Shown here in pieces: positions 16,801-25,254 of a DNA stretch of 64,000 nt. Position 1 is the stretch's first letter, and each line of letters begins with the position of its first letter. The notes under the pieces are model-generated. The model did no database searches and was not told the origin of the DNA. It worked only from the letters and a program-made list of their open reading frames with translations. The DNA is from Streptomyces hokutonensis (lineage in GTDB: Bacteria; Actinomycetota; Actinomycetes; Streptomycetales; Streptomycetaceae): positions 186,001 to 250,000 of the forward strand of contig NZ_BARG01000052.1 of NCBI RefSeq assembly GCF_000376565.1, in the 5' to 3' direction. The position numbers and the translations under genes are program-made.

Positions 16801-17229
16801 ACCTGGCCGACGGTGACGTCCGGGCAGCTGGACAACCTGGAGATGGCCGGCCAGACCATCCCGATGCCGGCCGGCGTGTCCGGTGCGTCGCTCGGCCTGC
16901 TGGGCACCGCGACCAACGCGCCGACCGACGGCAGCGGGGTCTCGGGCACGGTGACCGTCACCTACACCGACGGCACCACCTCGCAGGCGACGATCGGCTT
17001 CTCGGACTGGACGCTCAACGGCGGCGGCAGCACGCCGCTCCCAGGGGACACGACGGCCGTCACGACCGCCTATCGGAACACCGGGAGCGGGGGCCGGGAC
17101 AACGTCAAGGCCTATGTCTTCGCCACCAAGGTCCCGCTGGACGCGTCCAAGCAGGTCGCGTCGATCACGCTGCCGGTGACGGGCTCGTCGGGCGCCGACC
17201 ACCTGTTCGCATACGGATTCGGCCAGTAG
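13831..17229 (+). CDS. Secreted GH92 alpha-mannosidase with NEW3-like and C-terminal beta domains
   Basis: 1132-residue exo-alpha-mannosidase, calcium-dependent in the family, expected to remove alpha-1,2-linked mannose from glycans outside the cell. A signal peptide ends near residue 42. The catalytic part runs from DPASLVNPLIGTSG through HISGPGC, GWDTYRSQTQLM, LLPKWASNNGESYVMVGDPA, FVEGTSAQYTPMVPF and FGNDDLGAMSSWYVWSELGMYP. Within the N-terminal half (about residues 255-325) is a Lys/Pro/Ala/Ser-rich, low-complexity insert. From about 830 follow a NEW3-like beta domain and a C-terminal domain beginning LWPYATNEG that is common in actinobacterial glycosidases. ATG 13831 follows CGGAGG. A LacI-type site lies upstream. 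Confidence 0.92.
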   Translation: MVRPRHSAAPRDSKRSRRYSALFCVLGLAVLPLPAVGNAYAASGATPALVTDPASLVNPLIGTSGAVDTFPGPDMPAGMVQWGPDTTPDRPDGGGYEYNDKKISGFSLTHISGPGCPVAGDLPVLPVTGALSGDLGTTSAGFSHADEQAGLGYYKVTDANGVKTELTDTTRAGLGRFTFPAGQQANLLFKLSGGATQIDGTRVQVVNSQEISGAIDSGHFCGAANRYTLHFDIKFDRPFAASGTWVGGTITPDAKSLKAGKVQPAPQKTKSAPLKEKHFTVPAKPAPTIHTSANKHSGTPSPAASAAPRTSAAAQPPTTGANGMYLTFDTTSNPTVNAKVGISYTSDAGAANNLSTEIKKWDLAAVEQANHDAWNTVLTKLQIGGGTSNQQTQFYTALYHALLHPNVFSDDNGQYMGMDNQIHTLAKGQKAQYANYSGWDTYRSQTQLMAMVEPKVAGDVVTSMLNGYDQTGLLPKWASNNGESYVMVGDPAAGIIADAYAFGATNFDTAKALSALQHEATVPNNDRPGESVRDAKGYLPLDENDYNCCNFYGPVSTQLEYDSADYAIAAFAKSLGNTSVYAKFATRAQDWMNVFNPQTGYMQAKNKDGQFAGGFTPGTSNGFVEGTSAQYTPMVPFNLRQLIQARGGNTAYSSYLDSLLDNITRPGNTDADLSNEPSVEIPWEYDYTGQPWKTQAAVRDAQQNLYFNAPVGSFGNDDLGAMSSWYVWSELGMYPETPGTDTLALGSPAFPVAKVTLGSGRTVGINAPQAAPDAPYVQSLAVKGKAWNSSWLSYQQFQGAGSLDFTLGTVPNKAWASDPSAAPPSDTTGGGRVLAATGPSSDGLVLQPGASGDGTLDLTNLGSTAVTVDWKATAPSGVTLDTSSGSLTVPATGSAEAKVKVTAGASEGTYPVTFALTDHSTGTALSGATLRVAVAKAGALWPYATNEGIYPDGTSFSGGFDNDGWAFSQNALSAAGVTSGSTVTADGISYTWPTVTSGQLDNLEMAGQTIPMPAGVSGASLGLLGTATNAPTDGSGVSGTVTVTYTDGTTSQATIGFSDWTLNGGGSTPLPGDTTAVTTAYRNTGSGGRDNVKAYVFATKVPLDASKQVASITLPVTGSSGADHLFAYGFGQ

Positions 17230-17266
17230 CGCGGTGAGTTGAGGCACTGGCGGTCCTGACGACGCC

Positions 17267-17302
17267 GGACCGGTTCCCGGACGCGAGCCCGGGAACCGGT
17301 CC
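17267..17302 (+). terminator. Terminator after the GH92 gene
   Basis: GGACCGGTTCCCGG (17267-17280), 8-nt loop, CCGGGAACCGGTCC (17289-17302): a perfect 14-bp stem 38 bp after the mannosidase stop. TTGAGG (17239-17244) and CCTCAA (17302-17307) could extend pairing further out. Confidence 0.85.
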
Positions 17303-17350
17303 CTCAACTGTCTTCTCCCGCCCCATTGTGGTGAGGCCTGTGCACCTTTA

Positions 17351-17390
17351 CTGTTCGGCTTTGCCTGAGTCTGTTTGATGCTGTTCGCCC
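17351..17390 (+). promoter_or_regulatory. Phased CTGTT direct repeats upstream of the GH35 gene
   Basis: CTGTTCGGCT (17351), CTGTTTGATG (17371) and CTGTTCGCCC (17381) are three direct repeats at 20- and 10-bp steps, so they lie on one face of the helix. The TGTTTGATGCTGTTCG part resembles direct-repeat operators of DeoR-family sugar regulators. They end 20 bp before the GTG start of the beta-galactosidase. Confidence 0.35.
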
Positions 17391-17409
17391 AGTCGGTCTG
17401 GAGGCCGCC

Positions 17410-20400
17410 GTGCGGGGTAGTCGGAACGGTTCGGAAGGTGCGAGACCCGGTCGGCGCCGGTGGTGGAGGTCCGTCCTCGCGACGGCCGCGACCATCGCCC
17501 TCGCGGCGGGCATGACCGCGCCGGCCACGGCGGTGGCGCAGGACATCGGCGAGCAGGCGCCCGCCGTCAGTCAGGACGCCGCCGACACTCCGCAGGCTCA
17601 CACGGTGACCCTCGACGGCTATTCGTTCCTCGTCGACGGCAAGCGCACCTACCTGTGGTCCGGCGAGTTCCACTACTTCCGGCTCCCGAGCCCGGACCTG
17701 TGGCGCGACATCTTCCAGAAGATGAAGGCCGCGGGCTTCAACTCCACGTCCCTGTACTTCGATTGGGGCTACCACTCGCCCAAGCCGGGCGTCTACGACT
17801 TCACCGGGGTACGGGACGTCGACAAGCTCCTCGACATGGCCCAGGAGGCCGGGCTCTACGTCATCGCGCGCCCGGCGCCGTACATCAACGCGGAGGTCGA
17901 CGGCGGCGGACTGCCCGGCTGGCTGAGCACCAAGGCCGGCAACAACCGCAGCGACGACCCGCAGTTCCTCAAGTACGCGGACGAGTGGCTGACCCAGATC
18001 GACCGGATCATCGCCCGCCACCAACTGACCAACGGCACAGGGTCGGTGATCGCCTATCAGGTCGAGAACGAGTACTACAACGGCTCGGCCGCCGGACGCT
18101 CCTACATGCAGCACCTCGAAGACAAGGCCCGCGCGGACGGCATCACGGTCCCGCTGACCGGCAACAACAACGGCACCTTCAACTCCGGTACCGGCGCCCT
18201 GGACGTCGACGGCCCCGACTCCTACCCGCAGGGCTTCAACTGCTCCAACCCCGCGAAGTGGAACGGCGTCCCCGACATCAGCTACGACCACCCGGCCGGA
18301 AAACCGCTCTACTCACCGGAGTTCCAGGGCGGCGCCTTCGACCCGTGGGGCGGACCGGGCTACGACAAGTGCGCCCAGCTCATCAACGACCAGTTCGCCA
18401 ACGTCTTCTACAAGCAGAACATCGCCGTCGGCGCGACCGCACAGAGCTTCTACATGACCTACGGCGGCACCAACTGGGGCTGGCTCGGCATGCCGCAGAA
18501 CTACACGTCGTACGACTACGGGGCCGCGATCCGGGAGACCCGCCAGCTCGACCCGAAGTACTACGAGGACAAGCTCATCGGGTACTTCACGCAGTCGGTC
18601 GCTCCGCTGACGAAGACCGAGGCGATCAGGACCACACCACCGGACGACTCGGCGGTCGTGGACACCGCCCGGATGAACCCCGACACCAAGACGCAGTTCC
18701 ACGTCCTGCGGCACGGCAACTCCACCTCCACGGCGGTCGACAAGACCCACATCTCCCTGGACTTCAACGCCGTCCCGTCCGCCGACACCACCTACACCTG
18801 GGACGACCCCGACTCCGCGCTGCAGTACGCCGGTTCGTGGTCGCACGTGGCCAACACGAGCTACACCGGCGGCGATTACAAACACACGGAGTCCTTCTCG
18901 AAGACGGCCGGCGACTCCCTCACCGTTCCCTTCGACGGCACCGCGATCCGCTGGATCGGCTCGAAGACCAACAACCACGGCAACGCCGACGTCTACCTCG
19001 ACGGCACCAAGGTGGCCACGGTCGACGACTCCGGCAGCGAGAGCCAGGCGGTTCTCTTCCAGAAGACCGGCCTGACACCCGGCGCGCACACGCTGAAGAT
19101 CGTCGTCGCCGGGAGCCACAGCTCGGGATCCACGGACAACTACGTGGCCGTAGACGCCATCGACGTACCGACGGGCGACTCCGCCGCGGAGCCGACCTAC
19201 CCGGTCGTACCGCAGCAGCCCGGCACCGCGATCACCCTCGACGGACGCGACTCCCACGTGATCGTGGCCAACTACCGCTTCGGCGAAGCCCAGTTGCAGT
19301 ACTCGACCTCCGAGATCATGACCAACGCGACCATCGGGAACCGGGACGTCGCCGTGCTCTACGGCGACGAGGACAGCGACGGTGAGACGGTCCTCCGCTA
19401 CACCACCGAGCCCACCGTGACCGCCAACGGCGGGACGGTCACGACCAGTTGGGACCCGTCCACCGGCGACCTCCGCCTGAACTACACGCACAAGGGCCTG
19501 ATCCGCATCAGCATCAGCGGCGACGGAAAGCGCCCGCTCCTTCTGCTGGTCGGCGACAAGGCCACGGCGGAGACCTTCTGGCGCCAGGACACGGCGAGCG
19601 GCCCCGTTCTCGTGCGCGGCACCCACCTGCTGCGGACGGCGACCAGCCTGCGCGGCGGCCGCACCGTGGCGCTCACCGGCGACAACGCCGACGACAAGAA
19701 CATCGAGGTGTTCACCTCCGCCACTCAAGTCACCTGGAACGGGAGGGCGTTGGGCGCCCTCGCCACCGACACGGGGAGCCTCACCGGGAAGATCCCGGTG
19801 GCCGCTCCCGTGAACCTGCCGGCACTCACCAACTGGAAGCACGCCGAGGAATCCCCCGAAGCGGCCCCAGGTTTCGACGACACCAGCTGGCAGGTGGCCG
19901 ACAAGGCGACCACCAACAGCGTCTCCGGCGTCAACTCGCTGCCGGTGCTCTACGCCGACGACTACGGCTTCCACACCGGCAACACCTGGTACCGGGGCCG
20001 CTTCCGCGCCACCGGCAAGGAGACCGGCATCCACCTGGTCTCGGACTCGGGAGGAGACGCGCAGGCGTTCTCCGTCTGGCTCAACGGGACCTTCCTGGGC
20101 AGCTCCACCACCGGCAGCGGTGACTTCACCTTCCCGGCCGACGCGCTGAAGTCCCAAGGGGACAACGTCATTTCAGTGCTCACCGTCAACATGGGACACG
20201 AGGAGGACTACAACTCCACCAACGGCAACAAGGCCGCGCGCGGCCTGACCAGCGCCTCCCTCGTCGGCGCGCCGCTGACGTCCGTCACCTGGCGTCTCCA
20301 GGGCGTACGGGGCGGCGAAGACCTCCAGGACACGGTCCGCGGTGCACTGTCGACGGGCGGCCTCTACGGCGAGCGGGCCGGCTGGTCCCTGCCGGGCTAC

Positions 20401-21597
20401 CCGGACGCCGACTGGAACCGCGTGACCCTCCCGACGACCGACACGACACCCGGCGTCTCCTGGTACCGCACCGACGCCAAGCTGGACCTGCCGCACGGTC
20501 AGGACACCTCGCTCGGGCTCACATTCACGGACGACCCGGCGCGCAAGTACCGCGCCACGATCTTCGTGAACGGCTGGCAGGTCGGCAACTACGTCAACTA
20601 CCTCGGCCCGCAGCACACCTTCCCGGTCCCCAACGGCATCCTGAACCCGAACGGTCACAACAGCATCGCCATCGCGGTGTGGAACCTCGACGGCAGCACC
20701 GGCGGACTCGGCCAGGTCTCACTGACCGACTACGGCAGCTACGCCTCCTCCCTGCGCGTCGCACAGAACGACAGCCCGCGCTACGACGCCCGGACCTACG
20801 CGATGCCGAAGCGCCCGGGGACGGACGTCACCCTCGACGTGCCGGACACCGCCCAGCCGGGACAGGCCTTCACCGCCCGTACGACGGTCCGGGTGCCGAA
20901 GGACGGACGGCCCGCCTCCGGACTGACGGCCTCGCTCGCGGCGCCGGACGGCTGGAGCGTGAGTGCCACGAGCCCCGAGTCGGTCGAGCGCCTGCGGCCC
21001 GGCACCTCGGCCACCTTCACCTGGCAGGTCCGGCCCCCGGCCGGAACGCTGCCGTCCGCCTCGGCACTCACCGCCACGGTGCACTACCGGCAGAACGGAC
21101 GGCAGGCTGTCGGCGACGACGAGCGCATCGTCCGAGGGATCCCGCCGGCTCCGCCCGCCGGACAGAGCGACGTGAGCGGTCTGCCGTTCCTGTCGTCCAC
21201 CAACGGGTGGGGCCCGGTGGAACGGGACACCAGCGTCGGCGAGCAGGCGGCCGGTGACGGCCGTCCGATCACCATCGCGGGCGTCGGCTACGCCAAGGGC
21301 CTGGGCACCAACTCCGTGAGCGACGTCGAGCTGTACCTCGCCGGACAGTGCTCGCGGTTGACGGCGTCCGTCGGCGTCGACGACGAGACGAACGGTGCGG
21401 GCACGGTGACGTTCTCGGTGATCGCCGACGGCAAGACTCTGGTCACCACGCCGACGATCCACGGCAAACAGGCCGCGGTGCCGATCGACGTCGACATCAG
21501 CGGCGCCCAGGTGCTCGACCTCAAGGTCGGCGACGCGGGCGACGGCAACGGCAACGACCACGGCGACTGGGGGACGCCCACGCTGACGTGTGAATGA
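17410..21597 (+). CDS. Secreted GH35 beta-galactosidase with C-terminal NPCBM domain
   Basis: 1395 residues, secreted, retaining beta-galactosidase acting on galactosyl glycans. A signal peptide of about 43 residues (twin Arg near RRRWWRS, which could suit Tat, then a hydrophobic core) is followed by the GH35 barrel: GEFHYFRLP, FNSTSLYFDWGYHSP, acid/base Glu in AYQVENEYYNG, nucleophile Glu in YSPEFQGGAFDPWGG. After residue 420 come beta-jelly-roll domains including a carbohydrate-binding repeat near 470-590 and two galactose-binding-like folds; about 1250-1395 is an NPCBM module (GLGTNSVSDVELYL, DDETNG). GTG 17410 follows GGAGG by 5-6 nt. Its separate promoter and the strong terminator before it argue against one operon with the GH92 gene. 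Confidence 0.93.
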   Translation: MRGSRNGSEGARPGRRRWWRSVLATAATIALAAGMTAPATAVAQDIGEQAPAVSQDAADTPQAHTVTLDGYSFLVDGKRTYLWSGEFHYFRLPSPDLWRDIFQKMKAAGFNSTSLYFDWGYHSPKPGVYDFTGVRDVDKLLDMAQEAGLYVIARPAPYINAEVDGGGLPGWLSTKAGNNRSDDPQFLKYADEWLTQIDRIIARHQLTNGTGSVIAYQVENEYYNGSAAGRSYMQHLEDKARADGITVPLTGNNNGTFNSGTGALDVDGPDSYPQGFNCSNPAKWNGVPDISYDHPAGKPLYSPEFQGGAFDPWGGPGYDKCAQLINDQFANVFYKQNIAVGATAQSFYMTYGGTNWGWLGMPQNYTSYDYGAAIRETRQLDPKYYEDKLIGYFTQSVAPLTKTEAIRTTPPDDSAVVDTARMNPDTKTQFHVLRHGNSTSTAVDKTHISLDFNAVPSADTTYTWDDPDSALQYAGSWSHVANTSYTGGDYKHTESFSKTAGDSLTVPFDGTAIRWIGSKTNNHGNADVYLDGTKVATVDDSGSESQAVLFQKTGLTPGAHTLKIVVAGSHSSGSTDNYVAVDAIDVPTGDSAAEPTYPVVPQQPGTAITLDGRDSHVIVANYRFGEAQLQYSTSEIMTNATIGNRDVAVLYGDEDSDGETVLRYTTEPTVTANGGTVTTSWDPSTGDLRLNYTHKGLIRISISGDGKRPLLLLVGDKATAETFWRQDTASGPVLVRGTHLLRTATSLRGGRTVALTGDNADDKNIEVFTSATQVTWNGRALGALATDTGSLTGKIPVAAPVNLPALTNWKHAEESPEAAPGFDDTSWQVADKATTNSVSGVNSLPVLYADDYGFHTGNTWYRGRFRATGKETGIHLVSDSGGDAQAFSVWLNGTFLGSSTTGSGDFTFPADALKSQGDNVISVLTVNMGHEEDYNSTNGNKAARGLTSASLVGAPLTSVTWRLQGVRGGEDLQDTVRGALSTGGLYGERAGWSLPGYPDADWNRVTLPTTDTTPGVSWYRTDAKLDLPHGQDTSLGLTFTDDPARKYRATIFVNGWQVGNYVNYLGPQHTFPVPNGILNPNGHNSIAIAVWNLDGSTGGLGQVSLTDYGSYASSLRVAQNDSPRYDARTYAMPKRPGTDVTLDVPDTAQPGQAFTARTTVRVPKDGRPASGLTASLAAPDGWSVSATSPESVERLRPGTSATFTWQVRPPAGTLPSASALTATVHYRQNGRQAVGDDERIVRGIPPAPPAGQSDVSGLPFLSSTNGWGPVERDTSVGEQAAGDGRPITIAGVGYAKGLGTNSVSDVELYLAGQCSRLTASVGVDDETNGAGTVTFSVIADGKTLVTTPTIHGKQAAVPIDVDISGAQVLDLKVGDAGDGNGNDHGDWGTPTLTCE

Positions 21598-21600
21598 CCG

Positions 21601-21647
21601 GGAGGCAGGACAGCGCGGGCGTTCCTACAGCTCGCGCTCATGCCTCC
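21601..21647. terminator. Bidirectional terminator between GH35 and GNAT genes
   Basis: GGAGGCA (21601-21607) pairs with TGCCTCC (21641-21647), and inside it AGCGCG (21612-21617) pairs with CGCGCT (21633-21638). The nested stem lies between convergent genes and overlaps the last codons of the acetyltransferase. Confidence 0.5.
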
Positions 21648-22294
21648 AGCGGGTCCGGGCCTCGCACAGCGCTGGTCAGCGGGGCCAGGACCCGCCAGCC
21701 GACGCGCTCGTACAGGGCCCGGCCGTCCGGCGTCGCGCCGAGCACGCCGACGGTGGCCCCCTGCCCGGCCGCGACATCGGCGAGCGTGGCCATCACCACG
21801 CGCCCCAGGCCGCGGCGCTGGTGGGCCGGGTCGGTCTCCACCTGGTCGACGACGGCGGTGGAGCCGGTCACGGCGACCTGACCGCGCGCGGCGAAGGCGC
21901 CGTTCGGGGTGCGCACCAGGGCGCGGGTCACACCGGCGCGGCTCCAGGTGCGCAACTGGTAGCCGCCGGGGACCTCGGCGCCGGAGGCGCGCAGCGGGCC
22001 GGACATCAGGAAGCCAGGACCGGCTGACAGGGACCAGCCGGGGGCCAGCCAGGGGGTGAGCGTCTCCGGCGGTACGAACGCCTTCAGCCAGACGTTCGGG
22101 GCGGTGGCGTCCTCGGTGATCTTGCGGACGGTCGGCTCGTCGGCGGTGGTCAGGACGTGGCGCATGACGTGCTGGGACAGACCGACATCGATGGTGAAAC
22201 CCCAGGCGCTGGGCGCCGGTTCGGCCGCGCCACGCGAAAGGGCCCAGCCGTGGACCCACGCTTCCACGGCTTCAGCCGTGTTCCTGAAAGACAA
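21638..22294 (-). CDS. GNAT-family N-acetyltransferase
   Basis: 218-residue acetyl-CoA-dependent acetyltransferase. The C-terminal half carries the GNAT core: VVDQVETDPAHQRRGLGRVVMATL (acetyl-CoA loop Q-R-R-G-L-G) and then ALYERVGW near the end. The N-terminal 100 residues are family-specific. The TTG at 22294 is chosen because GGGAGGGG lies just before it; no ATG in frame gives a better site. Acceptor substrate unknown. It is convergent with the GH35 gene and divergent from the secreted protein gene; a 7-bp inverted repeat lies in the divergent region. Confidence 0.85.
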   Translation of the reverse strand: MSFRNTAEAVEAWVHGWALSRGAAEPAPSAWGFTIDVGLSQHVMRHVLTTADEPTVRKITEDATAPNVWLKAFVPPETLTPWLAPGWSLSAGPGFLMSGPLRASGAEVPGGYQLRTWSRAGVTRALVRTPNGAFAARGQVAVTGSTAVVDQVETDPAHQRRGLGRVVMATLADVAAGQGATVGVLGATPDGRALYERVGWRVLAPLTSAVRGPDPLEA

Positions 22295-22304
22295 AGCCCC
22301 TCCC

Positions 22305-22341
22305 GATGTAAGTAACGGTTCCCTGTTTCGCCTATTACATC
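22305..22341. promoter_or_regulatory. Inverted repeat GATGTAA-N23-TTACATC
   Basis: Perfect 7-bp AT-rich arms (22305-22311 and 22335-22341) immediately upstream of the acetyltransferase start and within the divergent promoter region. AT-rich arms stand out in this GC-rich DNA. It may be an operator; the acetyltransferase ribosome site lies just beside the left arm. Confidence 0.35.
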
Positions 22342-22473
22342 AGGAGTGGTGGTGACCTGCCAGGGGTGAATGGGGCAACCGTGGCCTGCCCTCATGGGTC
22401 TAGCCCCCGATGACACACCATCAGGTCCGACGCTTGGGGAGGCGGCGGACCCAGCGTCCCAAGGGGGGACCTC

Positions 22474-23265
22474 ATGCGTATGCGCCCGGCCGTCGCCATC
22501 ACTTTTCTGACAGCCACCCTTTCCGCATCGATGCTTCCGGCCACCGCCCGGGCGGCGGACAGGGCAGTCGCCGACGACACCACGTTCTCGAACGTCGTGG
22601 TCAACGGAGGCAAGGACATCGTGCTCGGCCTGACCACCAGAACGACCGTCACGATCACGTGGACCGCCCACGACCCTCAGGGCGTTGCCGCGTCCTGGGC
22701 CTACCTGTGGCACGGCCCCAACACGGACGACGCCGACGGCGTCCTCCCGCTGTACCCGCCGACGGGAGCATGCGTGGTGTCGTCGGCGGACCCGACCACC
22801 TCCACGTGCAAGGTGAACCTCGCTGTGGACGCCGCGCGGGCCTTCGACCACAACGGCCTCGCCGGAGCCTGGAAGGTGCTCGCCGGGGCGCAGGACACCA
22901 CGGACGAATGGACGGAGATCGACGAGGCCGGCACGGCGAACTTCAAGCGGTACGCCAAGGTGACCGTCAATGCCTCGCCCGAGCCGGTGAAGAAGGGCAG
23001 GACCATCACGGTGACCGGCAAGCTGAGCCGCGCCAACTGGGACAGCGGCAGCTACACCGGCTACCAGGACCGGCCGGTCCAGCTGCAGTTCCGCAAGAAG
23101 GGCAGCTCCGTCTACACCACCCTGAAGACCGTCAACAGCGGCATCGGCGGCAGCCTGAAGACCACCACCAAGGCCAAGGCCGACGGCTACTTCCGCTTCG
23201 TCTTCGCCGGTACGCCCACCACCGGCCCGGCCACGGCGGCAGGGGACTTCGTCGACGTCAGGTGA
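22474..23265 (+). CDS. Secreted protein of unknown function with Ig-like beta domain
   Basis: 263 residues. A clear signal peptide (MRMRPAVAITFLTATLSAS, then cleavage after A-R-A near residue 27) is followed by about 120 residues with two Cys (in TGACVVSS and STCKV, likely a disulfide), then a segment from about 165 (AKVTVNASPEPVKKGRTITV) that looks like the bacterial Ig-like domain found in Streptomyces secreted and calcium-binding proteins: TVTGKLSRANW, VQLQFRKKGSS, TTTKAKADGYFRFVF. ATG 22474 follows AAGGGGGG. No catalytic motif is seen. Similar proteins are common in Streptomyces and unassigned. Confidence 0.8.
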   Translation: MRMRPAVAITFLTATLSASMLPATARAADRAVADDTTFSNVVVNGGKDIVLGLTTRTTVTITWTAHDPQGVAASWAYLWHGPNTDDADGVLPLYPPTGACVVSSADPTTSTCKVNLAVDAARAFDHNGLAGAWKVLAGAQDTTDEWTEIDEAGTANFKRYAKVTVNASPEPVKKGRTITVTGKLSRANWDSGSYTGYQDRPVQLQFRKKGSSVYTTLKTVNSGIGGSLKTTTKAKADGYFRFVFAGTPTTGPATAAGDFVDVR

Positions 23266-23300
23266 CGCAGCGCGCCCGTCCCCACCCGTCGGGACGGTGG

Positions 23301-23331
23301 GGCCGGCGTCCATCCGGGGTGGACGCCGGCC
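23301..23331. terminator. Bidirectional terminator
   Basis: GGCCGGCGTCCA (23301-23312), 7-nt loop, TGGACGCCGGCC (23320-23331): a perfect 12-bp stem between the convergent secreted-protein gene and the end of the MoxR/SWIM operon. Confidence 0.85.
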
Positions 23332-23397
23332 CGGCCCCGTTCCGGGAACGGTTCAGGTGTCGTACGACGGTTGGCGCCTGGGCGACCGGCCCGGCGG

Positions 23398-25254
23398 TCA
23401 GGCGGCGTCCGGCCCCTCCCACGTGGCCCGGACCAACGCCCGTTCGGTCCCGGCCAGGTAGACCGCCGCGGCGAGCCACGCGCGCGCGTACCCGTCCGGG
23501 TCCGCTTCCTCGGTGCGGCCGAACACATCGCGCCCACGCCGGTCCGCCTCCGCGGCGAGCGCGTGCGACAGGTCCGCGGCCGTCCGGAAACCGGCGCGCC
23601 GCAGCGCTACGACGGCCCCGGCCCGGTCGCCGTCGCGCGCGGGCTCGGCGGCGGCCCTGCGCCCACCGGACACGGCGACCTCGACCAACCTCCGCAGCCG
23701 CCACAACGGCGCCTCGGTCACCGGGTCGGACGGGATGCGGGGGAGCCCGGCCGTCTCCAAGAGAGCGTCGGCGGGCGGCAGATGGCTCCCCTCGATGCGG
23801 TCGTAGCCGAGATCGGCATGGCCCTGCCACTCAGTGGGCAGCCGCAGGGTTGTCGCCGTGGTCTCGTCCGCTTCCGGCGCCGGGCCGACGGCGAGCGGCC
23901 GGAGTGTGGCCGCGCGATCGGGATCGAGGCGGCCGACGACGCGCAGTCTCAGCCCGGGGCGGGACGCCAGTCGGCGAAGGTTCGCGGTGTGGGCGAGGTC
24001 GGGGTGACCGTTGGCCGGCAGGAGGCGGATCAGGAGACCGTCCGGGTCCGCCCGGCCGGAGGTCAACTCCTGGGCGAGCAACTGCTGTTCGACCACTCCG
24101 ACGATGACCAGATCACAGCCGATCAGCTCACCGGCCGTCCGCTCGGCCCCCTCCGGATCGCTCACCGAAGCGTTCCCGAGCCGGGCGGCTACGGCCTCGG
24201 CGAGCGGCCGGGCGAACAGCGCGGCCAACGGGCCCGAGGACCAGGACCGGCCCGCGACCGGTGTCGCCCGGACGCCCTTGCCGGCGCCGAGACGGCCGTC
24301 CGAGGACAGCGTCGCCCCCGAGATCAGCAGCCCGCCACGGGAGAGCCCGGCATGGTCGACGCTGCCCGAACCGAGCGCGACCGTGGCCGTGGCGGCTCCG
24401 CGCGCACGGGCGGCACCCCCCGGCTTCACGTCCGCGACGGTGAACCAGCGCCCGTCGTCGGACATGACATGGGTGACCACCCCGCCGTAACCGGTGGCGG
24501 AGATCACCGGTTCCCGGCACACCCCGTGCACGCGCAGCGCGCCCTCAGGGCGATAGCTGCGGCGGGCGGTTCCGACCAGCGCCGGGGCCGGATCGGCTGC
24601 CGCCAACAGGCCCGTGGTCAACAGGAGTTCACGCAGATCGGCGACCAGGTCGGCCAGCCGGTGGCCGTCGTGACGGGACCGTGCGCCCCGCAGGCCGCGG
24701 ACCACCCGCAGCGCCGCCGCCTCCGCACGGTGCAGCCCGGCGAGTCGCGCGGTGTGCGAGGCACGCAGCAGCTCCGCCTGCGCCACCGCGCCCGCGGCGG
24801 GCACCCCGGCGGCCAGAACGGCGGCCGCGGCGGCCCACAGCGAGCGGGCGGCGGTCAACTGCGCATCAGTGGGGCCCGCTTGCGGCGGGGGCGCGACGGT
24901 GTCCTGCGCGGGCGGCTCGACCTCCGCAGAAGTGCCGACCTCCTGCGCCACGGCCGTCTCCGCGTCCGCCACCGGACACGCGCCGAGCACAGCGGCGAGG
25001 TGCAGACACCTCGGGGCCAACAGACAACTGCACACGGCCTCCCCGGCGTCCGTGACCGCCCCGGAAGGACCCGGAGTGAGGACGACCTCCGCGTCCTCAC
25101 CGCACCGCACCCGCCGCACGGCACCCTCGACGGTGACGGGTGCGGCCACGTACGTCTCGATCGCGGCGTCCAGCTTCTTGCGCAGTCGGGAGGTCAGGGC
25201 CTCCACGGCGGCAGCGGCCACCTCGGGCGCCACCGGGGGCAGTTCGGGGTTCAT
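23398..25254 (-). CDS. SWIM zinc-finger protein, last gene of the MoxR operon
   Basis: 618 residues, cytoplasmic. A SWIM zinc finger (C-x-C-x(n)-C-x-H) is seen as CSCLLAPRCLH at about residues 74-84, followed by long Ala/Arg-rich helical regions. SWIM fingers bind nucleic acid or protein. The rest of the protein shows beta-rich stretches such as WFTVADVKPG but no recognised enzyme motif. Its ATG overlaps the stop of the DUF5682-VWA gene by 4 bp (ATGA), so it is translationally coupled. SWIM proteins are a recurrent partner of MoxR/DUF5682 genes in actinobacteria; within such a set it may choose the target of the ATPase. Confidence 0.85.
   Translation of the reverse strand: MNPELPPVAPEVAAAAVEALTSRLRKKLDAAIETYVAAPVTVEGAVRRVRCGEDAEVVLTPGPSGAVTDAGEAVCSCLLAPRCLHLAAVLGACPVADAETAVAQEVGTSAEVEPPAQDTVAPPPQAGPTDAQLTAARSLWAAAAAVLAAGVPAAGAVAQAELLRASHTARLAGLHRAEAAALRVVRGLRGARSRHDGHRLADLVADLRELLLTTGLLAAADPAPALVGTARRSYRPEGALRVHGVCREPVISATGYGGVVTHVMSDDGRWFTVADVKPGGAARARGAATATVALGSGSVDHAGLSRGGLLISGATLSSDGRLGAGKGVRATPVAGRSWSSGPLAALFARPLAEAVAARLGNASVSDPEGAERTAGELIGCDLVIVGVVEQQLLAQELTSGRADPDGLLIRLLPANGHPDLAHTANLRRLASRPGLRLRVVGRLDPDRAATLRPLAVGPAPEADETTATTLRLPTEWQGHADLGYDRIEGSHLPPADALLETAGLPRIPSDPVTEAPLWRLRRLVEVAVSGGRRAAAEPARDGDRAGAVVALRRAGFRTAADLSHALAAEADRRGRDVFGRTEEADPDGYARAWLAAAVYLAGTERALVRATWEGPDAA

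Noticed and set aside
15139..18291. 1050-residue minus-strand open frame opposite GH92 and GH35
   Set aside because: Val/Gly/Asp-rich shadow composition without any motif; the plus strand carries catalytic motifs throughout.
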